Origin: Aphelocoma coerulescens
Taxonomy: Eukaryota; Chordata; Aves; Passeriformes; Corvidae
Direction of reading: 5' to 3'
Assembly: GCF_041296385.1 (NCBI RefSeq)
Contig: NC_091016.1
Coordinates: 13,848,997 to 13,912,996, forward strand
DNA length: 64,000 nucleotides
Shown: positions 19,246 to 32,192 of the stretch, in pieces
How the letters are laid out: each line of letters opens with the position of its first letter
How positions within the stretch are numbered: position 1 is the stretch's first letter
Program-made: the position numbers and the translations under genes
The notes under the pieces: generated by a model
Seen by the model: the letters and a program-made list of their open reading frames with translations, nothing else
Told to the model about the DNA's origin: nothing
Databases searched by the model: none

Positions 19246-22200
19246 ACACTTCCACCTTGCAGTGAAGCCGAACTAGCAGCTTGCCACCATCTCGATGGGA
19301 CAGTCCTGCTGCCCCCTCGCCACCTTCTTCCCCCCACATTCCCGGGACCACGCAGGGAGCCGACAGCACATTAACCCAACCCAAAAAAAGTTGTTAGTTT
19401 TCTTTCCCATGGGCTTTTGTCCATCCCATGAAATGACCTGCCCTGTGTGGGGATTAGAAGACACCACAGACAGCACCAAGCGAGGGGCAGAAGGACACTG
19501 CCTGCAGCAGGACTTCTTTTTGATGTTGGCAGCTGTTAATTCGGCTCAAGCTGTAACATGAAGCCTCATCCTGAAGCAGCTCCTGCAGCAACCTGGCAGC
19601 ACACAGACTGTAAAGCCTTCCCAAGACAGGAGGAGAGCACTCAGGCAGGCAGCCCCTGCCAAGCCCCACCACCCCAGCACTACCCCACTGCAGGGACAGA
19701 GGTGTCCTGCAGCCACGACTGTCCCAGACTGCCCATCCCAGTCCTGCAACAGCTCTCCACCGTGCTGGGAATACATGGGATCCCTGATCTGCTGCTGGCC
19801 TTGCATCTCCACACTGCCTCATCCACAAAAATCATGGTTGCTTTAACTTGTTGTGGTGTTTGAGGGAGTATATGTATCCTACATGTATAGACTTGTATAA
19901 GCAAGTATTGTAATTCATCCATTGAATAACATGATATAAAATAGCTTTGTTTTATCAAAAAAGTGAAAGTTACGTAATATTTCTGTTTGTTTGGGTTTTT
20001 CAGTGAGTTAAATGGAATGTAAATAACATGGTGGGTGCTTTTGTTGTGTTTTGTTTGTTTGTTTTTTTAAGGAAATATGAGAGCCATTCCTTCAGAGCAG
20101 GTAACCAATTTCTGATTTATTATTTTATTTCTGCTTATTATTATTTACTCTATTTTGAAGCTTCCTGAAACTCCCCAAGCCTGTCCCTGCAAGCTGTCTG
20201 CCTGCAGGGCTCCTGCTGGAATTGGTAGAAATGCTCCTGTACGGTTCAGCTAGAGTAGGGCTTCACCTGCTGCTTTGTATTGAGCACAGCACATAAAAGT
20301 CTCGTCCTCCATCCACGTTTATCTTACATGAGCTAACCAGCGCTTGGATTGGCACTTCCAAGAGGGAGATTGCAGGGAAGAGGAGTGAGATGCTACCCTG
20401 TGGTTTCATTATAACTCTGAACTGATTTAACTGCGAGGTGCTGCCAATAGAGGTGGTCCATCCCTTCCCACACTGCCAGCCTCCAGGCCTGTGTCCTCCT
20501 CCCTCTCCCACATGGGCTCCCACGCTTCCAGCCTGCAGGAAACTCACTGGGGAGGGAGAGAAGGAGAAGACTTCCATGTGGGCAGGGAAACACTACCCTG
20601 TCCCCCAGATCCTACATCTGCCATGGGGACACTCCCTCCCAGCCTGGTTTGGGATCCCAGGAGGTTGGGAGTCAGTGGGGTGCACATAGAGCACAGGAAT
20701 AGGGCGAGCCTCTCTCCAGAGCTGGTGAGTCAGCAGCACGCAGCACAAACGCTCTTCCTCAGTTCTACTTTTAAGGAAAAATTTTTAAAAAATAAAATGT
20801 AACAAATGATAAAATAAATCTTGTGGCAGCATGGATGAAGGCACAAGAGCACCTGTGTTTTAGCCTCCTCCCAATTACAATTCCTGTTTGAACTTTTATT
20901 TTTGAGGCCAAAGTATTCAGTTTTTGGCCTCAGTGCAAACAGATCATTAAAAAAAAAAAAAGGAAACACTTCAACCTCCTAGCAGAGCAGGATGGCACTT
21001 ATTTATTTCTTTCATTACAAAACCAGCCTGTGCCAAGTAAAATTGTGCTCCAAGAGCTGTTCTACCAGTCCTGAAGCACTGAGGAAGAACACACAGTGGC
21101 CCCACCTCTGCAGCTTCCTGCGGGCCCCTGTGCATTTGCACTGGGTGGAGGATGGGCAGAGCCTGAGGACCAGGTGCCAGAGTTCACCAAGTCAGGGTCG
21201 CACTGGTGGGAAATCCTCGTCTCCCAGGATCTCCCCATTGGCCTTTGAATGATTTTGGTGGCCTCAGGACACAGAGTAAAGCACAGCAGCAGTGATGGTC
21301 TGAAGACATTGGTGGGATCCCTGGGTTTGCAGCTGAGTTAGCCAGCAGTTAACTGTTCCTTCCCCGAGCTGTGTGGAAGACCTCCTTGCCTTCACATAAG
21401 CAGTTGAATTAATAAACTGAGAAGTTAATTTGAAATCTCTGACTATGACAATGAAATCCACAAGCCCAAAGATTCAGGCTATATAACAAGAGTGATGCAC
21501 AGAAGAAAGTTTGCCATTACATCGTTAAGGACTTACCCAAGGGAGTGGTTAAAGCATTCTTTGGTTCCAAAAAGTTACTGCAGCTGAGTGGTCACTGTTG
21601 CTAAAAGCTGGTGGGTCAAAGTATGACCTGTGTAACCTGGGAGGAGGTGTTTTGATTTCAGCACACATTGCAGAGCTGCTTATGCACAGTAAAATGGGGC
21701 ACCTCTATCTGAGCTGCTCTGGACCCAGGGAAGGGAGGCAACAGCTGTGAGCTGCAGAGGAAGATGGCTGGCAGGGTAGGGGGAGCCTGTAGTGCACACC
21801 AAGAAAAGCCATCCATGTAACACTAACTTTATGCTTCTGTGAAAACGTTTCCATCAACATTTTGTCCTGAATTTGAATGGCATCTGGAAATTTGGAAGTC
21901 TTGCAGCAGTTGGGTGCCATCACAGGAACCAGCACCCAGCAAATCATACCAGATCCTTCTAGCTGGACCGACCTGTGGCTTTAGTTCAACCCATCCCAAA
22001 TCCAACCCAAACCCACCATCAGCAGCTCTTCCCCTGGACACCACGAGCAGCCTGCTGCATGATGGACAGCCCATCCCCAAGGTCCCACTTTCACCCCCCG
22101 CTTCCCCGGGTTGGCATCCCCCTGACACCACTTCCCACATGTTGCTTCAGCGGGAGCTCGCACAATACTGGGCTTGGTGCCACCCAAGGGGAGCACACCC

Positions 22201-23019
22201 AAAACCTGGCCCTTCTTACACAGGCAATTCTGCAGGAAGATCTCTGCAGGTGAGCAGGAGGATTTGCTTTGCCCTCCTTTGCCAGTTTGTTGGGGAAAGG
22301 CTGGAGCCAGAGGTGACCTATTCCAAGTGCAAATGGCCACAGAGGCCTCGGCAGGGATGGATCTGACATGGGCCTGTCTTCTGTAGGTGCATCACAGCAT
22401 GTGAACTCCTCACTCGCTGCTGCTCTCAGCTATGAGGAAGCTTCTCCTCCCTGAAACTACAGAGATCATGCAACAAACTGTTCCCAGTGACCTGCCAGAG
22501 CAACTGGCTGTCACACAGCCAAGCAGTACTCAAGCTGTTGAACAAGATTTATTTTCTGGAGGAAAGCATTAGAAGTGGCTCAAAGGCAAGACTGTGACTA
22601 CCATGGGGGTCACCTGTGTCCCTCCAGCACTAGCACAGGTCACCTGTGTCCTGCCTGCAGCCCCTTGGTGTGAGGGTGATGGTGGGCAAGGGCTGCTGAA
22701 GTGTTCTCAGCTGGCAGTAGGACAAATGCAGACTATGCGGCTTTGCCAGACTGGTTTTGGTCTGGCCAGAGGATCCCACCACTGAGCACGAAGGTGGGGA
22801 TGAAGACAGATGGTGGAGGAATGAGGATAAGCTGCAGTTTTCCTTGCCCTATGCATGGCTTGTGTGGGTATGGCTCCTCAGGCAACAGGGTTGAAGCGAA
22901 TGAGAAGTGAGCATTCCATCCACAATACTTGGAGTGGCCAGGATTTGGTGTTCATGTTCTGTCCCGTCTTCCAGGAAAGGTTGGAGGGGAGATTAGGGTG
23001 GCCTGGAGGACCGTGCTGC

Positions 23020-23095
23020 CTGAGACCTGGCCCAGCCTTGCTGCTCTGAGCAGGGTGGCCCCAGAGGTCCCTCCTGGTCTGCATTATTCTGGAAT
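23020..23095 (+). mobile_element. Degraded CR1 3' end fragment
   Basis: CTTGCTGCTCTGAGCAGG, then CCAGAGGTCCCTCCTGGTCTG and a decayed ATTATTCTGGAAT tail match the sense 3' end of CR1 elements (gaggtcccttccagcct...attctgtgattctg). It is more diverged than the copy at 19.15 kb. Confidence 0.7.
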
Positions 23096-26000
23096 TTGAT
23101 AATCTTGAGCAACTGTGTAGGTTAGTTCAGAGTCTCCATTTAGCAGCCCCCGGACTTGGATCAGTGAAACCAAGGCTCCAAACACCCTGGTTGCCTACCT
23201 TGGTACAAACAGGACCCTTTGGAAGACTTTAATCTCAGCTTCTCTCTTGTTCCTGGACTAGAGACTGATCTTCTACAGGGCAACTTAAGATGCTGGACCC
23301 AATGGCTCCTTATGGCTGCCAGATGACAGTTTTAATGTATTATCACTCAGCTGAATACCTATCAGCCAGAATGGTTTTGTATTATGCTATTCAAGGGAAA
23401 CAAGGCATTCCCAGTGAAAAGGAGTCATACCTACGGATCCTAGCAACAGGCATGTCCTTCCACATAGTCATTCCTGCAGCCTGGAATCAGGCAGTCTTCA
23501 TCTGAATAAGACAGGTGTTTAAAATAATTTCCCGGGGCTCCTTCATTTATTCTCTTCTCTCCCACTCTTGTCCTTTCCCACCTTCACCATGCCCTTGAGA
23601 ATAATCCCAGGAGAAAAAGCATAGCCTCCTGGGAGCAATACAGCAGCGCGGGGAAGAGATTTCTCTGTATTTCCCACTCCAGGAGAGTAGAAGGATCCTC
23701 TGTTCTACCTCAGACCTGTGGAGACAGAGCAAACCACTGCCTGCATCCTGCTATCCCTGCAGGTCCGAGATGACTTAGTGGCTTTTCAATTACAGGGTGT
23801 GCCTTCCCATACCGCTCCTCCCTTCGCCTGCCGGAGCGGCACCACATCATTACCATGAAAAGCCCCACGATCTGAACTCTCCAGGGCACAAGTAGATGCT
23901 CTCCTGTCAGGATATTCATGTTTTCCTTCTCTGGAGGACTAGCAGCTCATTACCATAGAGAGCAGTGCTGCAGTGCTGGCTGCCCCTGTTCCTGGACAGC
24001 CCTCTTCCTGCACCATGAAAATCAACTCTCATCAAATTATTACGGCATCTTTTATTGCCAGGGTGATACATCAGAAAAGATGCAGGTATCAGAGGAGGGT
24101 TCCAGTCATTACCACTCTTCAGCCTTTGATTAACATTAAATACCTCTACAAGCTTCATGCCACATCACAGGCTTCCCACACGACACCACCAGGTCTGCTT
24201 TAGTGTGACCAGAGAGGTTTGCAAATAGGATTTTTTGAAAAGCATTTTTTAAAAAAGTGAGTAGGTAGGTCTGCAGGGCTGGCTTCTTGTTCACCTCTCC
24301 CCAGACAGAGGCACAAGTCACAAACCCAGGTCAGATACCCACCTCATGCACTCCAGACTCTGCACCTTGACAGAAGTAGACAGGGACCTACCCAAAGAGC
24401 CTTGAATTTTTAAATGGTCAAACACGGTGTGGGGTCTTTTTCCAGTCTGCATTCGCCTGCCCACCTACTCTCCTGATCCCCAGAGCAACCACCAGCAGAA
24501 ACCCCTCCACATAAGGCCCTGACACAGCCCAAGGAGCAAAAGAGCCACCCATTCCTTAGCTTCAGCCACTGATTCTCCTCAGGGCTTTACTGAAAAAAAA
24601 GCATATTTTTTGAAACCTCCAACAAGTGTTGTTTAGAGAGCAAGGAGAGCCCTCAGAAAGCTTAAAGCCACCCAAAACCCAAGGCACATACACACAGCCC
24701 CACCATGAAGGCTGCTTCCAAGTAAGGCAGTTCATAACCTCCTTGAAGAGAGAGGTGCCTTACTAAGCACAAGTCTCAGTGGTGAAGCTGTGCTTCAAGT
24801 TTCCACACTGGAATAACCTGGTGGGGTCTGGATACAAGCACTGGTTCAGGTGGGACATCAGGGACACTTTCATATCATCTTCAAAACACCTCTGAGGATT
24901 TTCAGGGGGTTGTATTTTGGCAGGGCCACCTCTCACCATCTCCCTGCAAGGGAAGAGCCAAGCCATGGGCTGGAAACTCAATGTCCCTACAGAGCTTGTT
25001 TGGAGCAGTTGTACTTTTACTACTCCCTCCATGCCTAGGTAGGGAGGTTGTGGAGGGAATGCTGTTTTGGAGGGAGATCTCTATCTCTGTGGTGAAGTGC
25101 ACATGCCATGAGATGGAGCTGCTGCTCTGGCAAAGGTTCCTTTTGAAGCTTCAAGAGTTAGGAGATTTTTTTTTCATCTTTCCTCAAGTCAAGGAGCCAG
25201 GGAGTCACTCACATGAGTCCTGTCCACCCTCACCAGTGCTCCCACAGCCTGACACAGCCCTGACAGCCACCTCCTGGAGCCAAGCCCACCCCCTCTTCCC
25301 ACGCCAGACAGCATGTTTTGCCCTCTGAGACAGGACAAACACACGTTTCCCTTTGTTTCCAGCTCCACACCTAGTTTTTTTCTTTGCATCATGAAGGGCT
25401 GGCTACTCATCTGTAATTCAAAAGAAAGCAATGACTCACTAGACTACGTCGCTTTCCAAGGCAAAGCATTTCATGCATTTCGCAGGCACGCTAGCCCGGG
25501 TTATGAAATAACCTCTGCTGGTGGCACACATTCTCCCCATCGCCGTGTCCTCTGGCCCACAGGGCTGGGGCTTCCACCCTTCACAGGCACCGAGTGCAGG
25601 ACAGGGATTTGTGCTGAAATCACGCATTTGCATTGTGTCAGGAATGCAAAATGCCATCCCCACTTTAAAACGTGGCTGGCCACACGCTGGCATTAACCCA
25701 GCCCTGTGCTGTTCACAGTATGTTTTAATTAAAAGGTAACAAAAACCTAAAGTTTCGCTTTTGCCAGTAAGCTTCCAAGCACCAGGTGAGGGGTCTCAAA
25801 GGCAGGTGGAGACTCAGGTGCCAGCTCCTCACATCCCTGGGGACACCATGCACGGTCCCTGGAGCTGCAGCCCCTGGTTTTCCCAGGAACAGCAGGGGCA
25901 GGGCATCTGTTTAAAAACAGATGAGAAGTGCCTTACCTTGAATGACAAGCCAGTCTTCACCATTTTGGGGCTACATCCTTCATTCCCAGGCCAAACTGGG

Positions 26001-26117
26001 ACAGTGTCTGCAATTGTCTCTTCTCCCTGGGTTGGGGTGGTATTTTGATACCTGTGTTTCCATCCCCCAGTGCCTCTCCCTGCAGCCTGCCTGATCCTGC
26101 TTGTCTTTCCCCTGCAG

Positions 26118-26168
26118 GAGACTGGAGACAGCGGGTCTCTCCAGATTGTGCACTTTGGGCTGGTGTGA
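26118..26168 (+). CDS. WDPCP: WDPCP last coding exon (C terminus HFGLV)
   Basis: After the pyrimidine-rich acceptor TTGTCTTTCCCCTGCAG, the frame reads ETGDSGSLQIVHFGLV and stops at TGA 26166-26168. The recalled human WDPCP C terminus ends GSLKMIHFGLV, so the tail is the best-conserved part of the protein in the window and anchors the gene. The acceptor at 26118 gives phase 0, but the exon ending at 18473 leaves one base. A second AG ten bases further on (exon from 26128) would join in frame as SSSQE-DSGSLQ. Either that acceptor is used, or another short exon is missing. Confidence 0.78.
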   Translation, partial: ETGDSGSLQIVHFGLV

Positions 26169-27195
26169 CTGAGCTGCCAAAGTAAAGAAGAGGAAACCTC
26201 ACCGAGGTGGTGAAGTTCACGGGAAGTCCTTTGGCAAATTTGCAACCGGCCCTGGATCTGACCACTGGCAGATGACAAAACACCAAGCTTAGAAAATATC
26301 CTGCCCTTAGACCTCCAAATTATTTCTGAATTCACATGGACATGTCCATGCACAAAGTGCCCTGTGTTTGCTTGTGGAGGGCAATTTGGTGACGTTTTCA
26401 TCAAAGATGTCAAAAAAGCAAGTAATTGCAGATCCCCATTTACTGTACAAACTCAATGGTGAAAAATTTGGTGGGGTTTCTTGGATGAATCCATAAGCTT
26501 TTCAGGAGAAAGTCTGTAATTCTCTATGCATTATATGTTTTTACAATCTTCACTTGGAAGCAGATTTGAATTTCCGCTTAAGGCTCTGAAAACCGTCTTT
26601 TGAGATACCAGCAGATAAGATCTTCACTCAGGATACCTCTGTGAAAGAGCAGCCTTTCACAGTCGGCAGCATTTTTCAAAGAATGCTCTCAATTTTCATA
26701 TCTAGATATATCATCTTAGTTGAATAACCATTATTTTGCCTTGAAAAAAGATGCGGAGCCTCTTAAGCATCATTCCACTGGAGTCCAGATTTTAATCTGC
26801 CTCCTCTAACCACAGAGAGAAAATGCACTGAGAAGGGAACGTAACCTGTGCCAGCCCTCTCTCTTTTTTTTCTGGCAGTGAAGAGGGGCGAGCATCATTG
26901 CGGGTCCTTTCTCCCTCCACCTGATGGAGCACAGAGTGTACAGACATGGATATTCTGTACTCTGTCATAGGTACAAGTGTTGGTCAAGCTTGAATTTTTT
27001 GGGGAGCACTGAGTGGTTGAAACCCAAAGCCAGTGAGCTTGTTGAAGTTGGTTTTATGTGGTGAACAAATCTGTATGATGGACTGAAAATGAAAGCACAA
27101 TGTAAAAAAAAAACAAAACGAAACAAAACGAAACAAAATCCACAAGCCATTAGAAGTATTTTATTAACAAAAAATCTGCTTTTACCCAAATAAAA
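26169..27195 (+). other. WDPCP: WDPCP 3' UTR, extent uncertain
   Basis: The first AATAAA I see on this strand after the stop is at 27189-27194, with further copies at 27378-27387. The 3' UTR probably runs to one of these. It contains an A-rich ACAAAACGAA simple repeat near 27103-27137. The exact end cannot be fixed from sequence. Confidence 0.4.
27103..27137. repeat. (AACAAAACGA) simple repeat
   Basis: A run of A followed by repeated ACAAAACGAA units. A short A-rich microsatellite. Confidence 0.7.
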
Positions 27196-30100
27196 TATTT
27201 ACAATCCATTTTCCCCTATGAGTCAAAATCCTGCTGCCTGATGGGTGATTTTGGTTGCACCGTTTCGGCATTTCATCCCAATCCGCACCTTTCCATGCGA
27301 AGGAGACGCTTTGGTTTGTGGTTTGAAGGGAGCGAAGGGGTTGCAGCCCGTAGGGTTTTGTACACTCAACAGGGAAAAATAAATAAAGAGAGCTTTGAAA
27401 CAGAGCAGCTGCTGCCTCGCCTCCCCACGCAGAGCCGAGACGGTGACGGCCCAGCTTGTAGAGGAGCGTGCCTTTAATGTCCCACGGATTGAAATTGCAT
27501 TTCTGGAAAACACACGGCACGGCGCTGGACCGCGGTGACGGGGGGCTTGTTCTGCCTAAGAGGCTGCGACACACTGCCTTGCCATACAGCTATTTTGCTG
27601 AATTGCAGCCATATTTCTGTCAGTACAAGTGATGGTCTATATGAGGGATTAATCTGACACCAGACAGTGATTCTTAATCCTTCAGTATATCATAATCTAT
27701 TTACTTTGCATGCTAAGAGGATTTCAGCTTAAAAAATATACAGGAAGTGATACTAGAAATGTACATAAGGTCCAGAATGCTGTTTCCTAAAATTGCAGTT
27801 TTTCATTAAAAAATATCCTCACATGGTTTTCTTGGAAAAGTCCTGTCTGTCCAGGAAAAAAAAAGTGTTGAATAGGGATTTAACTGGAAATAGGCAGATG
27901 TTTCCCTTTAGGCTTCAGCCCTGTGACCATTTTCACCCTTCTCCTTCCCCAAAGCATTTTGTGCTCAACAGTGCAACATAAAAGGAGAGCTCTCCAGCAC
28001 AGCAGCTTCCTCAGCTGGGAGATTCACCTGCAGACTTTTTACTGACAAAATCAAAACAGGTTTGGAACCAACATGGGATTTTATGTGCATTAATTGCTGC
28101 TCAAAATGTATGAATTAGCAGCAGCTGGCTAGCACGGAGGTCAGCACAGGGAAAACCACAAACCAGTGGTTCCTTATTCAGCTGTAATCACCTGTTTTCT
28201 CTGCACCCTGCCAGGAAGGCTGCCTGCAAAATAACTGTAATAAGTCGTGTTAGTGGGCATGAATGACTCCTGAAACTTATAACAGAATTTTTAGTTACAA
28301 ATCTTTAATAATTTAAGACATGCTCTTAAATGGTTTTCATTTAAACCATTTGGTTTGAGTTCCCAAAGCACGGATTGCACCCAAAGAGGAGTTGGTCGCT
28401 CCAGACAGCAGCAATCCTGTCCAGCCTCTGCCCACCTCTGCATGGCCCGCTGAGGGTGTTCCCATCATCAGCTGTCCCAGCTCTCTGCTACACGCAGGGT
28501 TCAACAGCAAAGCAGGGACACAGAGCAAATGCTCAGATGGCAGCAAAGAGGTCATTGATTATTCCAGGTCCAGGAAGCACCAGTGTAAAAGCTAAGGGCA
28601 GCCCAAGCCGGGGAATGTTCTCCCCTCTGTCCCTCCTCCCGCTCACCCCAAATCCTGGCCCTTCAGTTCCTGGCAGAAAAGCCCCCGGGTGCCTTTGGAG
28701 CAGCGCTGCCGTGCAGAGGCAGCTGCCGGCCCTCGGGCAAGAGGCAGGAGCTGCGCGGGGCTGGAGCCGGGTGACCCAGCCCTCGGCCGCAGCTCCGAGC
28801 TGCAGCAGCAAGTGCGATTTTAATTTTAAAATAAATAATAATGATAGCCGTGCGCCCAGCAGCCTTCTTGCTGGAGAGGTAAGGCACGAGCCAAGTAGGC
28901 AGCTCTCTCAGAACCGGGTTGCCCTAAAAAGCTTGGCAATCCTGCTGGCGCCTGCCCCTGGAGCCGGGCACCAGGCACCGTGCCACCTTACCTGCCATGA
29001 CTCATGCTCGGGATGGCAGTGCCTGCTCCAGCCTTGAGGAAACCCACAGTGGAAGAAGTTTGCGAAAGAGGGAGGGTGCTGGGGCCCCCCTAAACCCAGG
29101 CATGACCCTTACAAGCCCATGGTCGCCCACCAACAGGCAGAAGTCAAGTCTTGCCCACCCTGCTGGCACTGACTGAAAAAAAATTGAAACAAATGGAGCC
29201 AAGCACTGAGGGCACAGCCATGATTTGCTGTGATCTGGACCAGGTGTCCTCTGTGCCTCCAAAGCCACGTGCATTGAGCAGCCAACTTCAACACCGTGCT
29301 CCAGGTCTGTGTGAGTGGGAAAGGAAAATGCCCAAATTGCAGTGTGGGAGTTGCTGGATAAACCACTGATCAGTGGCACCTGGTGTTGCTGGTGCCTAAA
29401 TCGGGGGGGAAACTGGGGGGACACGAGCATCCCTTGGAGTCCTAAACCCCAAAGCAGAGCCCCGGCCCAGCCCCACTGTGGGGAACTGGATGAAGAGATT
29501 TAGAACCACATCACCAAAACCAACCACCCCTCTTGGCTGTGTCTCTCAGCATCGCTGATGTACTGAGTTATAGTGGAAGTGTGCATCATTTTTGTTTAAA
29601 TAAGACAAAAGGTGTGTGTCTGGGGGATTGTGTGTCATACACCTGCTGGATCTTATCTCTCCTTTGCTCACTAAATCTGGGAAGGCAACTCTGGTTCATT
29701 TTGTGGCCAGCACAGATTTTTTTTTTCCTGCCCCAGGAGGGCTGTGATAACTTTTCCCTTTTAAAGGAAGGGCTTGGGGATGCATAGACCGGTGCACCTG
29801 GACCCAGCACACATGGCCCTCACTCAAACTGCCTGTACAGCCACACTTTGGTGATTGCAGAAGAGAACAATTATTTTATAAATATAGATGCATTTTTAAA
29901 AAATACTGATATACCTTCTATCTATATATATGCACAGAAGGAGACAACAAGGAAAAGAACCACTTAAAGAAAAATCCCCTAACATTGACTCAGTCACTCG
30001 CCCCCTCCCATAGCTCCCTGTTGCACCGGGGAGTGCGGGAGGCCTCCCCCTGCCTCGGGGCTCTGCCATGGCCACGACCCTGGAAGGATGCGGGTGGCTC

Positions 30101-31040
30101 CTGGGGCTGATCCCACTGTTTTCCCACCGCAGCCGCATCATCACAGTGCCAGCCCCGTTCGCTCTCCGCCAGGATGCTGGAGCGGGGAAGCGGGGGCAGG
30201 TGGTGCGGGAGGGGAGATGTGAAACCCTCCCCAAAGCGTGGAGAATTGAAACCTCTCACCCCGCCGCGGTCCCCACTGCCCGGGGCCGCCTGGGGACACC
30301 AGGGGTGGGGATACACGGCACAGCCCAGGAGATACAGTGGGCACTACTGCAGGGAGGAGGATGGGAATTTGGGGATGCTCCCCGAGCAGTGCGTCAATGG
30401 CCCAAGCAGGGGAGCAGTGGCCCCGCGGGTCCACGCATCCCCGGTCCTGTGCAAGTAGGAACAGCCCCAGCTCCGACAGGCAGCTTCCAACAACTGAAGG
30501 GAAGGTCTGGGGGGAGGAAAAAAAAAGAGGGTGAGATTGTCACGAGAAAAACTCATCTCTGTCTTCTCTGGCTGGACCGCAGCCGGCATCGGCTGAGGGT
30601 GGTACGGCCGGGAGCCAGGGCTGGAAGCGCAGGTGCCGAGCCTGCACAGTGGGACAGAGGTCCGGCTGGATGTCCGAGTGTCCCTCACACCCCGCCACCG
30701 GCACTCAGGCTCGCCCGTGGGTCCCCAGTTTGGGGGCTGCCCCACCGATCCTGGGGGTAAATTGCTGTTTCGGGCAGCGTTTGCCCGTCCCGTGAGTCCC
30801 ATCGGCACCACGGGGCACCAAAAATCAGTAACCAATTAAGCGTCAATTAATGTAAGAGCGGGTCCCCAGCCCGTACCTGCAGAAGCGGCGGTGGGTCCCC
30901 CCTCCAGAGCACTCGCAAACTCATCACACACATCCCCATCCTGCTGGGACCCGCCAAGAACTATTTCCCAGCTCCTCATTCCCCCCCAGGGCGGTTTTAT
31001 GAGGAAGAGGAGGCGGGAGGGAGGAAGGAGGACAGAACAC
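27196..31040. other. Convergent intergenic region between WDPCP and OTX1
   Basis: No gene is recognised. The composition rises in GC towards OTX1 (from about 30.0 kb). Overlapping open frames on both strands between 28.4 and 30.8 kb are rich in Pro, Arg, Gly and Ser and look like GC artefacts. A TATA-rich stretch lies at about 29870-29930. Confidence 0.5.
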
Positions 31041-31047
31041 CACTACG

Positions 31048-31068
31048 TTTATTAGCTTAGATTTTATT
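31048..31068 (-). terminator. OTX1: OTX1 polyadenylation signals (two AATAAA)
   Basis: On the minus strand AATAAA occurs at 31063-31068 and again at 31048-31053. They are the first such signals after the OTX1 stop, giving a 3' UTR of about 1.1 kb. Confidence 0.6.
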
Positions 31069-32192
31069 GGGGTGGGCGGGAAGAAAGGAGGGGGGTTGCC
31101 TTACAGTTGAAGGGGTTACGGCATCAAAAGTCACACGTACACTGTCCCTGTCCCCGCGGCGGGGCAAAGCTGCCGGGAAGCGCCAGCCCAGGCGGGGGAA
31201 GCAGGAACGCGGGGCTGCAGCCCCGACCCGCCACAACGCACCGACCGACACAAGGGGCTCGAAACAACCAAAACGAAAACCAAACCAAAAAACACACTCC
31301 GAAAAGCCGTGCGCCCCCCCCTCCCCAGCCCCAAACCAGAGCTGCTTATCCCTGCAACCCTCCCCCCAAAAAATAAACCAAAACTTTTTTTGCAGCTTTC
31401 TTTTTTTTTCTTTCCTTTTATTATTTTTTTTCCAAAAGTTTTGGGTTTTTTGGTCTGCAGGTTGCGGATCAGCTGGGCAGCCTTTCCCTCCCCCTTTGCC
31501 TCCCTTCTGGGCACCTCCCATGGCTGCTGCCTTCCCCGTCACCCTCAGCCCCAGGATGGCACAGCCAAGCCTGTGCAGAGCCCTCGAGGATGGACGGAGG
31601 ACGTGAGACCGGGAAAGATTCATTTCTTAGGGAAGAAAATCGAAATTAAAAAAAGATTTTTTTTTTTTTTTTTAACGTTCTGTTCCATGTTAGACTCTAG
31701 ATAAATGCCAACCCAACAGCATCAACTAAAAATAATCGTGGTCACTGGAACGGACCGAGTATTTACATCATTCCCGCCGCTCCCCGCGGCAAGAGGCTGT
31801 ACAGGACTGGCAAGCCGGGGCTTCCGCACCCGCAGGGGCTGAGGGTCCCCGCACAAAGCTGGGGGGCACTGGCAGGGCAGGAGCCAGCCTGCACCTCTGC
31901 CCAGGGGGCAGCAGGGGACACGCTAGGCTTTTTAATTTTTTTTTAAACTCCTCTTCTGTTGCGTTTAAAAAAATAATAATTATAATAAACCTGGTGGAGT
32001 GGTGCAGGAAGCAAATAAATATCAGTCAGTAGAGATGGGGGTGGCAGGACCTCCCCAGGGCATCGCCACTGCTAACGAAGAGGGAGGAGGAGGAGGAGGA
32101 GGAGGAGGAAGAACCAGAGTCCTGCCCAGGAGGCGGTGGGGAGTCCCCGGGTGTGGGGTCAGAGGCAGCTTGTGGGGATGGTGATCGGCCCC
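31069..32192 (-). other. OTX1: OTX1 3' UTR
   Basis: Sequence between the OTX1 stop and the paired AATAAA signals. It contains homopolymer runs (poly-T on the + strand at about 31659-31675) and a GGA microsatellite at 32082-32109 (TCC in the transcript). The long open frames seen here on both strands are not genes. Confidence 0.6.
32082..32109. repeat. (GGA)n microsatellite
   Basis: About nine GGA/AGG triplets in the 3' UTR of OTX1, read as (TCC)n in the transcript. Confidence 0.85.

Larger units (their letters stand above)
18474..26117 (+). other. Last WDPCP intron
   Basis: The intron contains two CR1 remnants (about 19150-19245 and 23020-23095), and no coding exon was recognised. An additional short exon cannot be excluded, because the phase of the exon ending at 18473 does not match the obvious acceptor of the last exon. 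Long open frames here (for example near 19.5, 21.9 and 25.9 kb) overlap each other on both strands and match nothing. Confidence 0.45.

Noticed and set aside
21839..22366. 175-codon plus-strand open frame in the last WDPCP intron
   Set aside because: No similarity to WDPCP or other families; overlapping antisense frames of similar length suggest chance.
28375..29037. 220-codon plus-strand open frame
   Set aside because: Low-complexity composition without domain, no conserved splice or start context, overlapped by equally long antisense frames.
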